From contig NZ_JAFMZM010000005.1 in the NCBI RefSeq assembly GCF_024436375.1, positions 461,997 through 525,996 of the forward strand: a DNA stretch of 64,000 bases. The letters are read 5' to 3'. The notes below the pieces were generated by a model, which was given only the letters and a program-made list of their open reading frames with translations, was not told the origin of the DNA and did no database searches. Both the position numbers and the translations under genes were made by a program. This DNA comes from Nocardioides astragali. GTDB taxonomy: Bacteria > Actinomycetota > Actinomycetes > Propionibacteriales > Nocardioidaceae. Shown here one piece after another: positions 52,379-59,873 of this stretch (position 1 is the first letter of the stretch; the number at the start of each line of letters is the position of its first letter).

Positions 52379-52458
52379 GCCCGGGCTCACTGGATACGTC
52401 TGGGGCTCTCCGTTCCTCGCTGCAAGAAGCAGCGACCCATCTCCTATCTGGAGGAACA

Positions 52459-52602
52459 ATGAACACGCACACCACTCGACGCCACCGCCCGCGAACCGGC
52501 GACTTCGTCCCCGAGCGGCGGAGGTACACACGATCTGCGGCGATCCGCCTCGCGTCGGACCCCGCTCTCCGTTACGAACAAGTGATGCTTGGCGGAAGAT
52601 AG
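52459..52602 (+). CDS. Small basic protein, 47 aa
   Basis: The ATG at 52459 follows a strong GGAGGA site. The 47-residue product is Arg/His/Thr-rich (NTHTTRRHRPRTGDFVPERR) with a short C-terminal SAAIRLASDPALRYE segment. No known domain. It probably shares a transcript with the zinc-ribbon gene upstream. Being basic and small, it might bind nucleic acid, but that is a guess. Confidence 0.5.
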   Translation: MNTHTTRRHRPRTGDFVPERRRYTRSAAIRLASDPALRYEQVMLGGR

Positions 52603-52783
52603 GGCCGCCGGCCCTCGCAATTAGGAGCTGAGTCAGTCCGCCGGCTCTGACGTTGCGGCGGGTTCGGGTGACTGGTCGTCAGAGAGTCGAGCTGTCTTCG
52701 CGGGTCTCTTGGTCGCGGGATGCCACGGCACTCCAAGGCGCTGGAATCATCCTGATCGCGGTCCGGCCCGTAGGCGGCGCCGC

Positions 52784-53403
52784 ATGGCTCCCGTGGAGCG
52801 CTGGGAGCGACGGGCCGAGGTTCCCTTGCTCCTTCTCGCGGTGGCATTCCGCGTGGCCTATGCCTGGCCTGTGATCAACCCGCGGGTGTCACCCGACCTG
52901 CGTGGAGCCCTCACAGTTGCCAGCTGGACCGTGTGGGCTTTGTTCATTGTCGACTTCGCCACCTCGCCGACCACCGGGGTCACTACGTGCTTTCTCACTG
53001 GTACGACGTCGCACTGATCGCGCTGCCGATGTTGCGGCCGCTGAGGCTGCTGCGATTGCTTGCTTTCGCACGAGTGCTCCAGCGGACGGCCGCCGGGACG
53101 TTGGTCGGTAGGATTTCGACGTATGTCGGAGGAGTGGCGCTCATGTCCGTCGGCCTGGGAGCCGTCGCAGCCCTCGACGCCGAGCAGGACGCTCACTGGG
53201 TGAACATCACAACTTCGGCGACGCACCGTGGTGGGACGCCACAACCGTCACGACGGTCGGCTATGGCGACTTTTCCCCGTCACGACGACAGGCCGCGTGG
53301 CGGTCGCCCTGATGCTGGTCGGAATCCCAGTATCGGTGCCGTGACGGCCGCCGTGGCCGCTTGGTTCGTCACGCACGTCGCTCCTGACCGGGAAGATACA
53401 TAG
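52784..53403 (+). pseudogene. Voltage-gated potassium channel, frameshifted
   Basis: Three frames each hold a part of a two-pore-helix potassium channel. The first (52784 to about 52960) has a helix APVERWERRAEVPLLLLAVA and TVWALFIVDFAT. The second reads WYDVALIALPMLRPLRLLRL and AFARVLQR, an S4-like helix. The third carries WDATTVTTVGYGDFSP with the intact TVGYGD selectivity filter near 53245-53265. At least two frameshifts separate them, so the gene is inactive. It belongs to the KvAP/Ion_trans_2 family. Confidence 0.85.
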
Positions 53404-53578
53404 CCGCTTCCAGAGCAGTGGACGGAACGCCCGGCGGGTAAAACTCGTGGCGCAGAGTCGAGGCGCGGGCGCGAACCGCCGAGTTCTCAGTGGGACTCAT
53501 TCTGAGGGGCGGTAATGAAGGCCGTCCGTGCACGTCCGGCGCGGCCGGCAGGCGCGCGGCCAGTGCCGCTGATTGCCA

Positions 53579-53621
53579 GACAGCGAACCGACAGGTGCCG
53601 AACAGTGGTCGTCCCTAGCGT
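53579..53621 (+). promoter_or_regulatory. GACAG-repeat promoter (site 13)
   Basis: GACAG at 53579 and 53590 and AACAG at 53601 (11-bp steps), 10 bp, then TAGCGT (53616-53621), the best -10 of the set. It lies 29 bp upstream of the 116-residue gene. Confidence 0.8.
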
Positions 53622-53650
53622 CAGAGTCCTGACCCGCAAAGGAGGACCCG

Positions 53651-54001
53651 ATGAGCACCTTTTACCCCGAGACTCAGCCGTTGAGCCACACGTCGGCCGA
53701 CGCGGTCCCGCTGACTCCTGACGACCATGTGCTCGCAGGCCTTGTCCAGCAGGGCATCCGCGACTTGTCCAAGCACAGCAGCGCTTACGCCGCGGTGTTC
53801 GCCAACAAGCCGGGAGCTCGCTTGGCACACCACGTCACGGTCGGGTACGTCGGCCAGCTCAGTCAGAGCGGGCGTGACACCCTGGCCAACCTCTACCGCC
53901 TCACGCAGGCTGCACTGACGGTGGAACCCGGCCTGGACACGAACACGTTCATCGACCGAGTCACCGGACGCGAGAACCCGCGAGGAAAGTCCACCGTCTG
54001 A
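53651..54001 (+). CDS. Hypothetical protein, 116 aa
   Basis: A 116-residue soluble protein starting at ATG 53651 with AAAGGAGG upstream. It is mostly alpha-helical (ADAVPLTPDDHVLAGLVQQG, then YVGQLSQSGRDTLANLYRL) and ends in a basic tail ENPRGKSTV. I recognise no domain. It follows a GACAG-repeat promoter and is the last intact gene before the tRNA-fragment region. Confidence 0.65.
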   Translation: MSTFYPETQPLSHTSADAVPLTPDDHVLAGLVQQGIRDLSKHSSAYAAVFANKPGARLAHHVTVGYVGQLSQSGRDTLANLYRLTQAALTVEPGLDTNTFIDRVTGRENPRGKSTV

Positions 54002-54067
54002 GCGTCTTCTTTGAATGCGAGGAGGGCAGTGGTCAAACGGTGCACCGTCGTTTCCGCAGCCAGTGGG

Positions 54068-54591
54068 TCAGCTGATGGGCCGGGCGCTTTGGCGGAGGCG
54101 GTGTCCTCTGCGGGTCACCCCGGACGGCTTGTAGACCGCGAGCAGGGTGGCGGCGAATAGCAGGAGGAGCGCTCCGGCGGAGTGGACGATGACGGACGAG
54201 CTACGCAGCAACCGCAGGTGCTGGCCCGTGAACGGTCCTCGGTCGCGATGCTGGCGAACTGATCGAGGGTGCCGGTGTACGCGACGAGGACGGTAGTGGC
54301 GACGACAGTGATGGCGAGCTTGAAGATGACCCAGTAGTGCCGCATGAGACCCCACCTCGTGACGAGCGACTGGACGACGCCGGTGACCAGCGAAGCGACG
54401 GCAAGTGGAACGAGGACAACCCATGCTGCCCAGTCCATCGCCAGGTACGCGGCGCGCACCAGGGCGGTGTCGGTGCTGGTGACGGCTGCGATGCCGAGGG
54501 CAAGGTAGATCAGCACCGCACCTACCCAGCCGACGGATGTGAGCACGTGGGTGGTGAGGAGCGCCTTGCCGACCCCTGGCCTCAGTGCCAT
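54068..54591 (-). pseudogene. DUF2269-like membrane protein, frameshifted
   Basis: From ATG 54591 one frame encodes membrane helices (HVLTSVGWVGAVLIYLALGI, WVVLVPLAVASLVTGVVQS, FKLAITVVATTVLVAY) and reaches DQFASIATE. The final helix lies in a different frame (SSVIVHSAGALLLLFAATLL) that ends at 54068. The break is near 54215-54225. Restoring the frame would give a four-helix protein of about 170 residues resembling DUF2269/CopD-like membrane proteins. No GACAG repeats lie upstream. Confidence 0.7.
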
Positions 54592-54658
54592 CAGCGTCCA
54601 GACAGGTCAGAGCACGTGCTGGCGAGTACGGTCACAAAGCTCGCCGGGACAGCGCGCC

Positions 54659-54699
54659 CGCTGAAGGCCAGGGGTCGCTGGTTCAAATCTCCTTCGACC
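54659..54699 (+). other. tRNA-like fragment (anticodon-to-T-loop region)
   Basis: The segment contains CTGAAGGCCAGGGGTCGCTG followed by GTTCAAATC, resembling the anticodon 3' strand, variable loop and T-loop of a tRNA. The T-stem partner and acceptor are absent or corrupt, so it is not a functional tRNA. It may be debris of an integration event. Confidence 0.4.
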
Positions 54700-54883
54700 T
54701 TCCTCCTGACATCACCCGTCCAATCTCTTATCGCGCCGAGGCGACCTGTGGATGGCCCTGGAAACCGGACTAAGGACGTGGTTGACCCGCGTGGCCAGCA
54801 CCTTCAGGCAGGCGCACGCACACGACGAGGAGGTGCGATTCGCGGCGCAGACTTGAGGGTGTCCAAAAACAGGCCAGAAACTA

Positions 54884-54908
54884 TGTCAAGGGCTGTCAAC
54901 CAGTGTCA
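54884..54908 (+). repeat. TGTCA triple direct repeat, 10-bp period
   Basis: TGTCA occurs at 54884, 54894 and 54904. The helical phasing resembles arm-type or accessory protein sites near integration sites, and it lies 110 bp from the tRNA fragment at 55018. No integrase gene was found nearby. Confidence 0.4.
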
Positions 54909-55017
54909 GCGCGACAGCACTAGACGGCAGCGTTTGCCCAGGTCAGGTGGCGTTTATCGGCATAGAGCGTCAACTCGCGTCAAACGCTCATCGTACTCGC
55001 GGCGGCATCGGAGGGTT

Positions 55018-55042
55018 GTTGGTTCGAGTCCAACCGGGGGAG
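55018..55042 (+). other. 3' tRNA fragment (T-arm and acceptor), possible att site
   Basis: GTTGG-TTCGAGT-CCAAC (55018-55034) is a perfect T-arm with the TTCGA loop, followed by CGGGGGA and discriminator G. No matching 5' acceptor (TCCCCCG) exists within 100 bp upstream, so this is only the 3' part of a tRNA gene, as left at the outer edge of an integrated element. A strong tRNA-type terminator follows at once. Confidence 0.7.
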
Positions 55043-55049
55043 CAGAGAG

Positions 55050-55090
55050 AACGGCCCGTGACCTGCGCGAAACGCAGATCACGGGCCGTT
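55050..55090 (+). terminator. Strong terminator after the tRNA fragment
   Basis: AACGGCCCGTGA (55050-55061) pairs with TCACGGGCCGTT (55079-55090), with a further inner stem CTGCG/CGCAG, and TTTTG follows. It is typical of host tRNA terminators and supports the view that the fragment marks the original tRNA locus. Confidence 0.85.
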
Positions 55091-55360
55091 TTGCTTGGCG
55101 TTCGCCGGATCTCACGATCTCCTCCTGCCCACGGTGACGCAGCACCGAGTCGACGCCAGCAGTGCGGCGCCGGCGCGGACAGCGCCGCGACCTCCATTGA
55201 GCATGACGCGAGCACGGAGCTGCGTGAGGCCCAGGACCGTCGGACGCACGAACGACCCGACCGAGTCGTCGTAGGCGCTTCCCGCGAGCACGGCGATGGT
55301 CGGGTCGGCGCGCCGGTGGTGGCCGAGGTCCGAGCACCTTCATAGGACTCCGCGACGGGA

Positions 55361-56638
55361 CTAGCCCACGCGGTCCTTGAACTTGTAGTAGGCGCCGGCG
55401 AAGGGCAGGAACCACGGGGGACCGAAGTGTCCGGGGATGCGCCGGAACTCGAAGTCGCGCCAGATGTTGGCCTCGGGAGCACCCGACATGTACTCGGCCA
55501 TCTGACGGCCCATCAACGTGGCCATCTGGACTCCGTGTCCGGCGTAGCCCATTGAGTAGTACACGCCGTCGTGCTGGCCGGCCTTGACCATCCGGTCGAG
55601 GGTCATGTCGACCAGGCCTCCCCAGCAGTAGTCGATCCTGGCGTCGGACAGCTGCGGGAAGACGTGGACCATGGCGTCGCGTAGGATGGTGCCGCTCTTC
55701 TCGTCGGACTGCGGGTTGGACATCGCGAAGCGTGCTCGGCCGCCGAAGAGCAGGCGGTTGTCCGGGGTGATGCGGAAGTAGTTCAGGAGGTTCTTGGAGT
55801 CCGAGGCCACCCGCCGCGTGGGCAGCAGGTCGTCGCACACGCTCTCGTCGAGCGGCTCGGTGGCGATGATGAAGCTGCCGACAGGGGCGATGCGGACCTG
55901 GTGCCACCGGAAGGGACGGCGCGTGTAGGCGCCCGTGGCCAGGAGCACCTGGTTGGCCCGGATCCGGCCCCGAGGGGTCTCGAGCTCGTGGCCGGAGCCG
56001 ACCTTGGTCAGGTTCTGCACCGGCGCGTGCTCGTGGATCGTCACGCCGGCGCGCTCTGCGGCTTCGCCGAGCCCCCGGATGTACTTCCCGACGTGGAGGC
56101 TGGCGCTCTTCGAGTCGACCATTCCGCCGTGGAAGGCGTCCGAGCCGATCTCGCGACGCAGCTCGCTCCGGGGGACCAGCTGCAGGTCCCCTCCCAAGCG
56201 CGTGTTGAGCAGGTCGGCGGTCTTCTCGAACCCCTGCACGTGCGCCGGCTTGGAGGCCAGGATCAGCTTGCCGGGGCGCGCGAAGTGACAGTCGATGCCT
56301 TCGTCCGTGACGAGCTTCTCGATCAGGTCGATCCCTTGGCCGTACGTGCGGTAGAGCGACGCCGCCTTCTCGAACCCCATCTTGTCCACGGCGTCCCGGA
56401 TGCCGATCGACATGCCGGTGGTCGCCATGCCGCCGTTGCGACCTGACGCGCCGAACCCGACCGTGTCCTGCTCGAACAGCGCGACCTTCGCTCCGCCACG
56501 GGCGAGGTGCAGGGCCGCCACCACACCGGTCAGCCCACCGCCGATGACGGCCACGTCGGTGTGTCCCTCCACGGTCGTGGTCGAGCGCTCGGGGGAGCCC
56601 GTGGGTGCGGTGTCGAGCCAGTAGGACGTGAACTTCAT
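55361..56638 (-). CDS. FAD-dependent oxidoreductase (DAO/PuuB type)
   Basis: A 425-residue amine/amino-acid oxidase of the DadA/PuuB (DAO) family. The FAD site is DVAVIGGGLTGVVAALHLAR, followed by GFGASGRNGGMATTGMSIG; a second dinucleotide-associated motif LLATGAYTRRP and a C-terminal GYAGHGVQMATLMGRQMAEY complete the fold. Substrates of the family are N-alkyl or gamma-glutamyl amines and D-amino acids, oxidised to imines. The ATG follows GAGGAGTCCGAC. It is divergent from the dehalogenase-like gene, with interleaved promoters. Confidence 0.88.
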   Translation of the reverse strand: MKFTSYWLDTAPTGSPERSTTTVEGHTDVAVIGGGLTGVVAALHLARGGAKVALFEQDTVGFGASGRNGGMATTGMSIGIRDAVDKMGFEKAASLYRTYGQGIDLIEKLVTDEGIDCHFARPGKLILASKPAHVQGFEKTADLLNTRLGGDLQLVPRSELRREIGSDAFHGGMVDSKSASLHVGKYIRGLGEAAERAGVTIHEHAPVQNLTKVGSGHELETPRGRIRANQVLLATGAYTRRPFRWHQVRIAPVGSFIIATEPLDESVCDDLLPTRRVASDSKNLLNYFRITPDNRLLFGGRARFAMSNPQSDEKSGTILRDAMVHVFPQLSDARIDYCWGGLVDMTLDRMVKAGQHDGVYYSMGYAGHGVQMATLMGRQMAEYMSGAPEANIWRDFEFRRIPGHFGPPWFLPFAGAYYKFKDRVG

Positions 56639-56710
56639 GTCGGACTCCTCAGTCGAGGTGGAGGGCGGCGCACGGCCGCGGGAAATAGGCTACGCGACCG
56701 AAGGAAGATT

Positions 56711-56723
56711 GTTGACAGTCAAC
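56711..56723. promoter_or_regulatory. Operator palindrome GTTGACAGTCAAC
   Basis: A perfect 13-bp palindrome (GTTGAC-A-GTCAAC) overlaps the -35 of the plus promoter and the start region of the minus promoter. It is probably the binding site of the FCD-type GntR regulator at 57474. A related half-site GTTGACA-A occurs before the gene at 63898. Confidence 0.65.
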
Positions 56724-56740
56724 GACGCTACACGTATGGT
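56712..56740 (+). promoter_or_regulatory. Promoter of the dehalogenase-GntR operon
   Basis: TTGACA (56712-56717), 17-bp spacer, TATGGT (56735-56740): a near-consensus vegetative promoter. It overlaps the operator palindrome and the oppositely directed promoter for the FAD oxidoreductase. Confidence 0.8.
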
Positions 56741-56753
56741 CGACAATCGACAA
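56725..56753 (-). promoter_or_regulatory. Promoter of the FAD oxidoreductase gene
   Basis: On the minus strand TTGTCG (56753-56748), 17-bp spacer, TAGCGT (56730-56725). The -10 lies inside the spacer of the plus-strand promoter, so the two cannot be occupied simultaneously. Confidence 0.65.
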
Positions 56754-56782
56754 GAGCAGCTTCACGCCACCGGGAGAAACTC

Positions 56783-57463
56783 ATGGGATTCGACTTCACG
56801 CCGAAGTTCGTCACGTTCGACATGAACGGCACGCTGATCAAGTTCGCCATCAACGACGCGATCCGCGAGGTCCTGGGCGACCGACTGCCGGCCGAGATCG
56901 CCGACGACTACCTGCGGGCCTGCAAGGCCTACCGCATCGACGAGTGCACGGGGGAGTACAAGCCGTTCCACCAGATCGTCGCCGACTCGATGGAACGCGC
57001 CTCGCGGCGGGTCGGCGTCGAGTTCCGCGCGGCCGACGCACGGGCGGTCTACGAGATCGTCCCCACCTGGGGCCCGTACCCGGGTGTCACCGCGGCGCTC
57101 AACCGCCTTGCCGAGGCGGTCCCGTTGGTGATCATCACGAACAGCGACACCGCGCACGCCGAGCGCCTCGCGGCGAACCTCCAGGCACCGTTCGAGGTCA
57201 TCATCAGCGCCGAGCAGATGGGCATGTACAAGCCGCGGCTCGGCGCGTTCGAGTACCTCTTCGACAAGCTCGGTGTGACGCCGGACGAGCTCGTGCACGT
57301 CTCCGCGAGCCCGATGTACGACCATCGCCCCGCGGCGGTCATGGGGATCGAGAACAAGGTGTACGTCGACCGTGGTTTCGAGCACGACGAGCACTGGCTC
57401 GGCTACGAGCGGATCACCGACATCGCCGACCTGCCGGTGCTCTTCGGCCTGCCGCGTCCCTGA
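56783..57463 (+). CDS. Haloacid dehalogenase type II-like hydrolase
   Basis: A 226-residue HAD protein. The nucleophile motif is FDMNGTLIKF: aspartate followed by N at +2, where phosphatases have D and L-2-haloacid dehalogenases usually Y. PLVIITNSDTAHAERL is motif II, MGMYKPRLGAFEYL motif III (lysine) and VHVSASPMYDHRPAAVMGI motif IV. The ATG follows CGGGAGAAAC. It is upstream of the GntR gene by 10 bp. A second gene of the same family begins at 63898. Confidence 0.85.
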   Translation: MGFDFTPKFVTFDMNGTLIKFAINDAIREVLGDRLPAEIADDYLRACKAYRIDECTGEYKPFHQIVADSMERASRRVGVEFRAADARAVYEIVPTWGPYPGVTAALNRLAEAVPLVIITNSDTAHAERLAANLQAPFEVIISAEQMGMYKPRLGAFEYLFDKLGVTPDELVHVSASPMYDHRPAAVMGIENKVYVDRGFEHDEHWLGYERITDIADLPVLFGLPRP

Positions 57464-57473
57464 GGACGCGGTG

Positions 57474-58148
57474 ATGGACACCACCTTCCAGTGGCACGAG
57501 CAACGCACGACCACCCCGGACGGGGTCTACCGCGTGCTGCGTGCGGCCATCCTCGATGGCATTGTGCCGCCGGGCGGTCAGCTGCGCGAGGCGCACATCG
57601 CGGCGGACCTCGGCATCAGCCGGTCGCCTCTGCGGGAAGCACTGACCAGGCTCGAGGAGGAGGGCCTGGTCGTGAAGGTCCCCTTCCGCGGGGCGTTCGT
57701 GGTGGAGGTGAGCGCGCAGGACGTCGCGGAGATCGCCTCGATCCGGCTCCGTGTCGAGCCCTATGCCGGCGAGCTCTCGATGGAGGCGCTGCGCGGTGAG
57801 CACAGGTCGCTCCTGATGCAGACGGTCGAGGACCTCGACAGGGCCACCAAGGACAACGACATCCCGGCCAGCATCGACGCGCACCTGCGCTTCCACGCGC
57901 TCTTCTACGACTTCTCGGGCCACAGCGTCCTGCAGAACCTCTGGAACGGGTGGGAGAGCAAGCTGCGTCTCTACCTCGCCGCCGACCATCGCTCCTACAG
58001 CAACGTGCACGACATCGCCCGCGAGCACGAGGGCGTCGTCACGCACGTGCTGGCCGGCGACGTCGAGGGCTTCCAGCGCGAGATCGCCGTGCACTTCCCA
58101 TCGGCGCTGAAGGGCAGAGCGGCCGCGGAAGGGGCTGAGGACAGATGA
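57474..58148 (+). CDS. GntR family regulator (FCD domain)
   Basis: A 224-residue regulator. Residues 15-75 are the winged helix (TPDGVYRVLRAAILDGIVPP, LGISRSPLREALTRLEEEGL); 85-215 the all-alpha FCD ligand domain with metal-binding-type positions in RLRVEPYAGELSM, HLRFHALFYDFSGHS and HEGVVTHVLAG. FCD regulators sense organic acids or amino-acid intermediates. ATG 57474 overlaps a GTG 3 nt upstream. The last 4 nt overlap the RidA gene. It likely controls the locus through the GTTGACAGTCAAC operator. Confidence 0.9.
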   Translation: MDTTFQWHEQRTTTPDGVYRVLRAAILDGIVPPGGQLREAHIAADLGISRSPLREALTRLEEEGLVVKVPFRGAFVVEVSAQDVAEIASIRLRVEPYAGELSMEALRGEHRSLLMQTVEDLDRATKDNDIPASIDAHLRFHALFYDFSGHSVLQNLWNGWESKLRLYLAADHRSYSNVHDIAREHEGVVTHVLAGDVEGFQREIAVHFPSALKGRAAAEGAEDR

Positions 58149-58621
58149 GTGAGATCCATCTGGAGACCGGCTCGGCGCTGCGTCGCCTCCAGGCTCTCGG
58201 TCTGGACCTTCCCAGCCTTGCGGACAACCCGTACTACGTGGACCACCGGGCCGTGGACTCGAGCATTCACATCTCTGGCCAGCTGCCCTTCAAGGATGGT
58301 GTGCTGCTAGGGCAAGGGGTTGTTGGCCGCGATGTCGATCTGGAGACGGCGCGGGAGCTCGCGCGTCACGCCGTGCTGAACTGCCTCGCCGCCGCTGTGG
58401 AGGCGGTGGGCGATCTGAACCGGGTCCGGATCGTGCAGATGCTGGTCTTCGTGGCCAGCGCGCCGGACTTCGGTCTGCAGTCGAAGGTCGCCAACGCGGC
58501 CAGTGAGCTCCTCATCGACGTGCTCGGCGAGAACGGGCGGCACGCCCGCACCGCGATCGGTGTCGCGGGGCTGCCCCTGAACACTCCTGTGGAGATCCAG
58601 ATGATCTGCACGGCTGCGTAG
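58145..58621 (+). CDS. RidA-like protein (YjgH/TdcF branch)
   Basis: A 158-residue RidA-superfamily protein, longer at the N-terminus than canonical RidA. SSIHISGQLPFKDG, AVLNCLAAAVEAVGDLNRV, RIVQMLVFVASAPDF and ARTAIGVAGLPLNTPVEIQM are the typical strands. It probably deaminates a 2-aminoacrylate-like or imine intermediate. The ATG overlaps the GntR stop (ATGA). It fits beside an imine-producing oxidoreductase and a PLP lyase. Confidence 0.88.
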   Translation: MSEIHLETGSALRRLQALGLDLPSLADNPYYVDHRAVDSSIHISGQLPFKDGVLLGQGVVGRDVDLETARELARHAVLNCLAAAVEAVGDLNRVRIVQMLVFVASAPDFGLQSKVANAASELLIDVLGENGRHARTAIGVAGLPLNTPVEIQMICTAA

Positions 58622-58684
58622 GACCGCTCACCAGCTCGCGACCCGAAGCTTCAACCCAACCCATTTCGACACCGAGGAGCAAAC

Positions 58685-59791
58685 GTGCACCGGCTTCAAC
58701 GAGTGCTCGACCGCCTGGTCGACCGGGTGGACACCCCCGTGCCGATCGTCCTGGCGGACGTGATGCGACGCAACATCGACCGCATGCAGGCCTTCGCCAC
58801 CGAGCACGGCCTGGACGTACGACCTCACGTCAAGACGCACAAGTGCGTGGAGATCGGGCGGCTCCAGGTCGCGGCGGGGGCGGTGGGGATCACCGCCGGC
58901 AACGTGGGGGAGGCGGAGGTCTTCGCGGCAGCCGGGTTCGACGACATCTTCCTCGCCTATCCGCTCTGGCCCTCGGGCACGAAGGGGAGGCGGATCCGGC
59001 AGCTGGCCGAGACCACCCGACTCCGGGTCGGCGTGGACAACCTCGCGTCCGTGGAGGCGCTCGCTGACGCGATGGGGGAGGAGCCGGACCGGCTCGAGGT
59101 CGTGGTCGAGGTCGACTGCGGCGCCCGTCGCTCCGGCGCGCCGCCCGAAGCCGCGGGAGACGTCGCACGCGCGGCCCGCAAGCGCGGACTGGTGCCGGTC
59201 GGGGTCTACACCTATCCGGGACACGGCAGCGCGGGTCCGGGTTCTCGTGAGCTGGCCGCGCAGGACCAGCAGGCCGCGCTGACCGCGGCCGTACGCAGCT
59301 TCGCCGATGTCGGCATCACGGCCGGGGTGGTCAGCGCGGGCTCGACGCCCACGGTCGCGTTCTCCATCGGCAGCGTGGTCACCGAGATCCGTCCGGGGGA
59401 GTACGTCTTCTGCGACCTCGACAACACGCGGCTGGGTGCGTGCACGGAGGACCAGATCGCGCTCTTCGTCGCTGCGACGGTGGTCAGCGACTGGGTCCCC
59501 GACCAGGCCATCCTCGACGTCGGCACCAAGGCCCTCGGTCGCGAGGGCAACCCGGAGAAGGGCTACGGCGGAGTCGCCGGCTCGAAGGCCGTCCTGGCCA
59601 AGCTCAACGAGTACCACGGGTTCCTCACCGTTCCCGCCGGCGAGCACCGACCCGCCGTCGGCACCGTGGTCCCGGTGGTGCCCAACCACGTGTGCCCCGT
59701 GGTGAACAGCTTCGAGGAGCTGGTCGTGACCGACTCCGAGGGCACGTCGGTGCAGCGGTGGCCGGTCGCCGCCCGTGGGCTCCTCAGCTGA
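58685..59791 (+). CDS. D-threonine aldolase-like PLP enzyme (DSD1/alanine racemase fold)
   Basis: A 368-residue fold-type III PLP enzyme. RPHVKTHK contains the Schiff-base lysine (K50). VGVYTYPGHG, VSAGSTPTV and the C-terminal metal pair NHVCPVVN match D-threonine aldolase/D-serine dehydratase-like proteins. Activity is expected on D-threo beta-hydroxy amino acids, releasing an aldehyde and glycine or ammonia. GTG 58685 follows GAGGAG. It is followed by an SDR with 82 bp between. Confidence 0.88.
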   Translation: MHRLQRVLDRLVDRVDTPVPIVLADVMRRNIDRMQAFATEHGLDVRPHVKTHKCVEIGRLQVAAGAVGITAGNVGEAEVFAAAGFDDIFLAYPLWPSGTKGRRIRQLAETTRLRVGVDNLASVEALADAMGEEPDRLEVVVEVDCGARRSGAPPEAAGDVARAARKRGLVPVGVYTYPGHGSAGPGSRELAAQDQQAALTAAVRSFADVGITAGVVSAGSTPTVAFSIGSVVTEIRPGEYVFCDLDNTRLGACTEDQIALFVAATVVSDWVPDQAILDVGTKALGREGNPEKGYGGVAGSKAVLAKLNEYHGFLTVPAGEHRPAVGTVVPVVPNHVCPVVNSFEELVVTDSEGTSVQRWPVAARGLLS

Positions 59792-59873
59792 TGAGCCCAC
59801 CCACCCCTGCGTACGAATCCAGCCCACAACACCGCCCACAACACCAGTCCACAACCGCCCAGGAGAAGCTGAG

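Noticed and set aside
54640..54670. GACAG at about 54649 and 54913 near the tRNA fragments
   Set aside because: Isolated copies without 11-bp partners or a gene downstream.
55000..55045. A complete tRNA gene
   Set aside because: Only the T-arm and 3' acceptor strand exist; no 5' acceptor, D-arm or anticodon arm can be folded upstream.
54954..55482. Minus-strand frames with PPVGLEPTTLRCRRE and PGWTRTNNPPMP
   Set aside because: These are well-known false translations of tRNA T-arm sequence. They were used only as a hint for the tRNA fragment.
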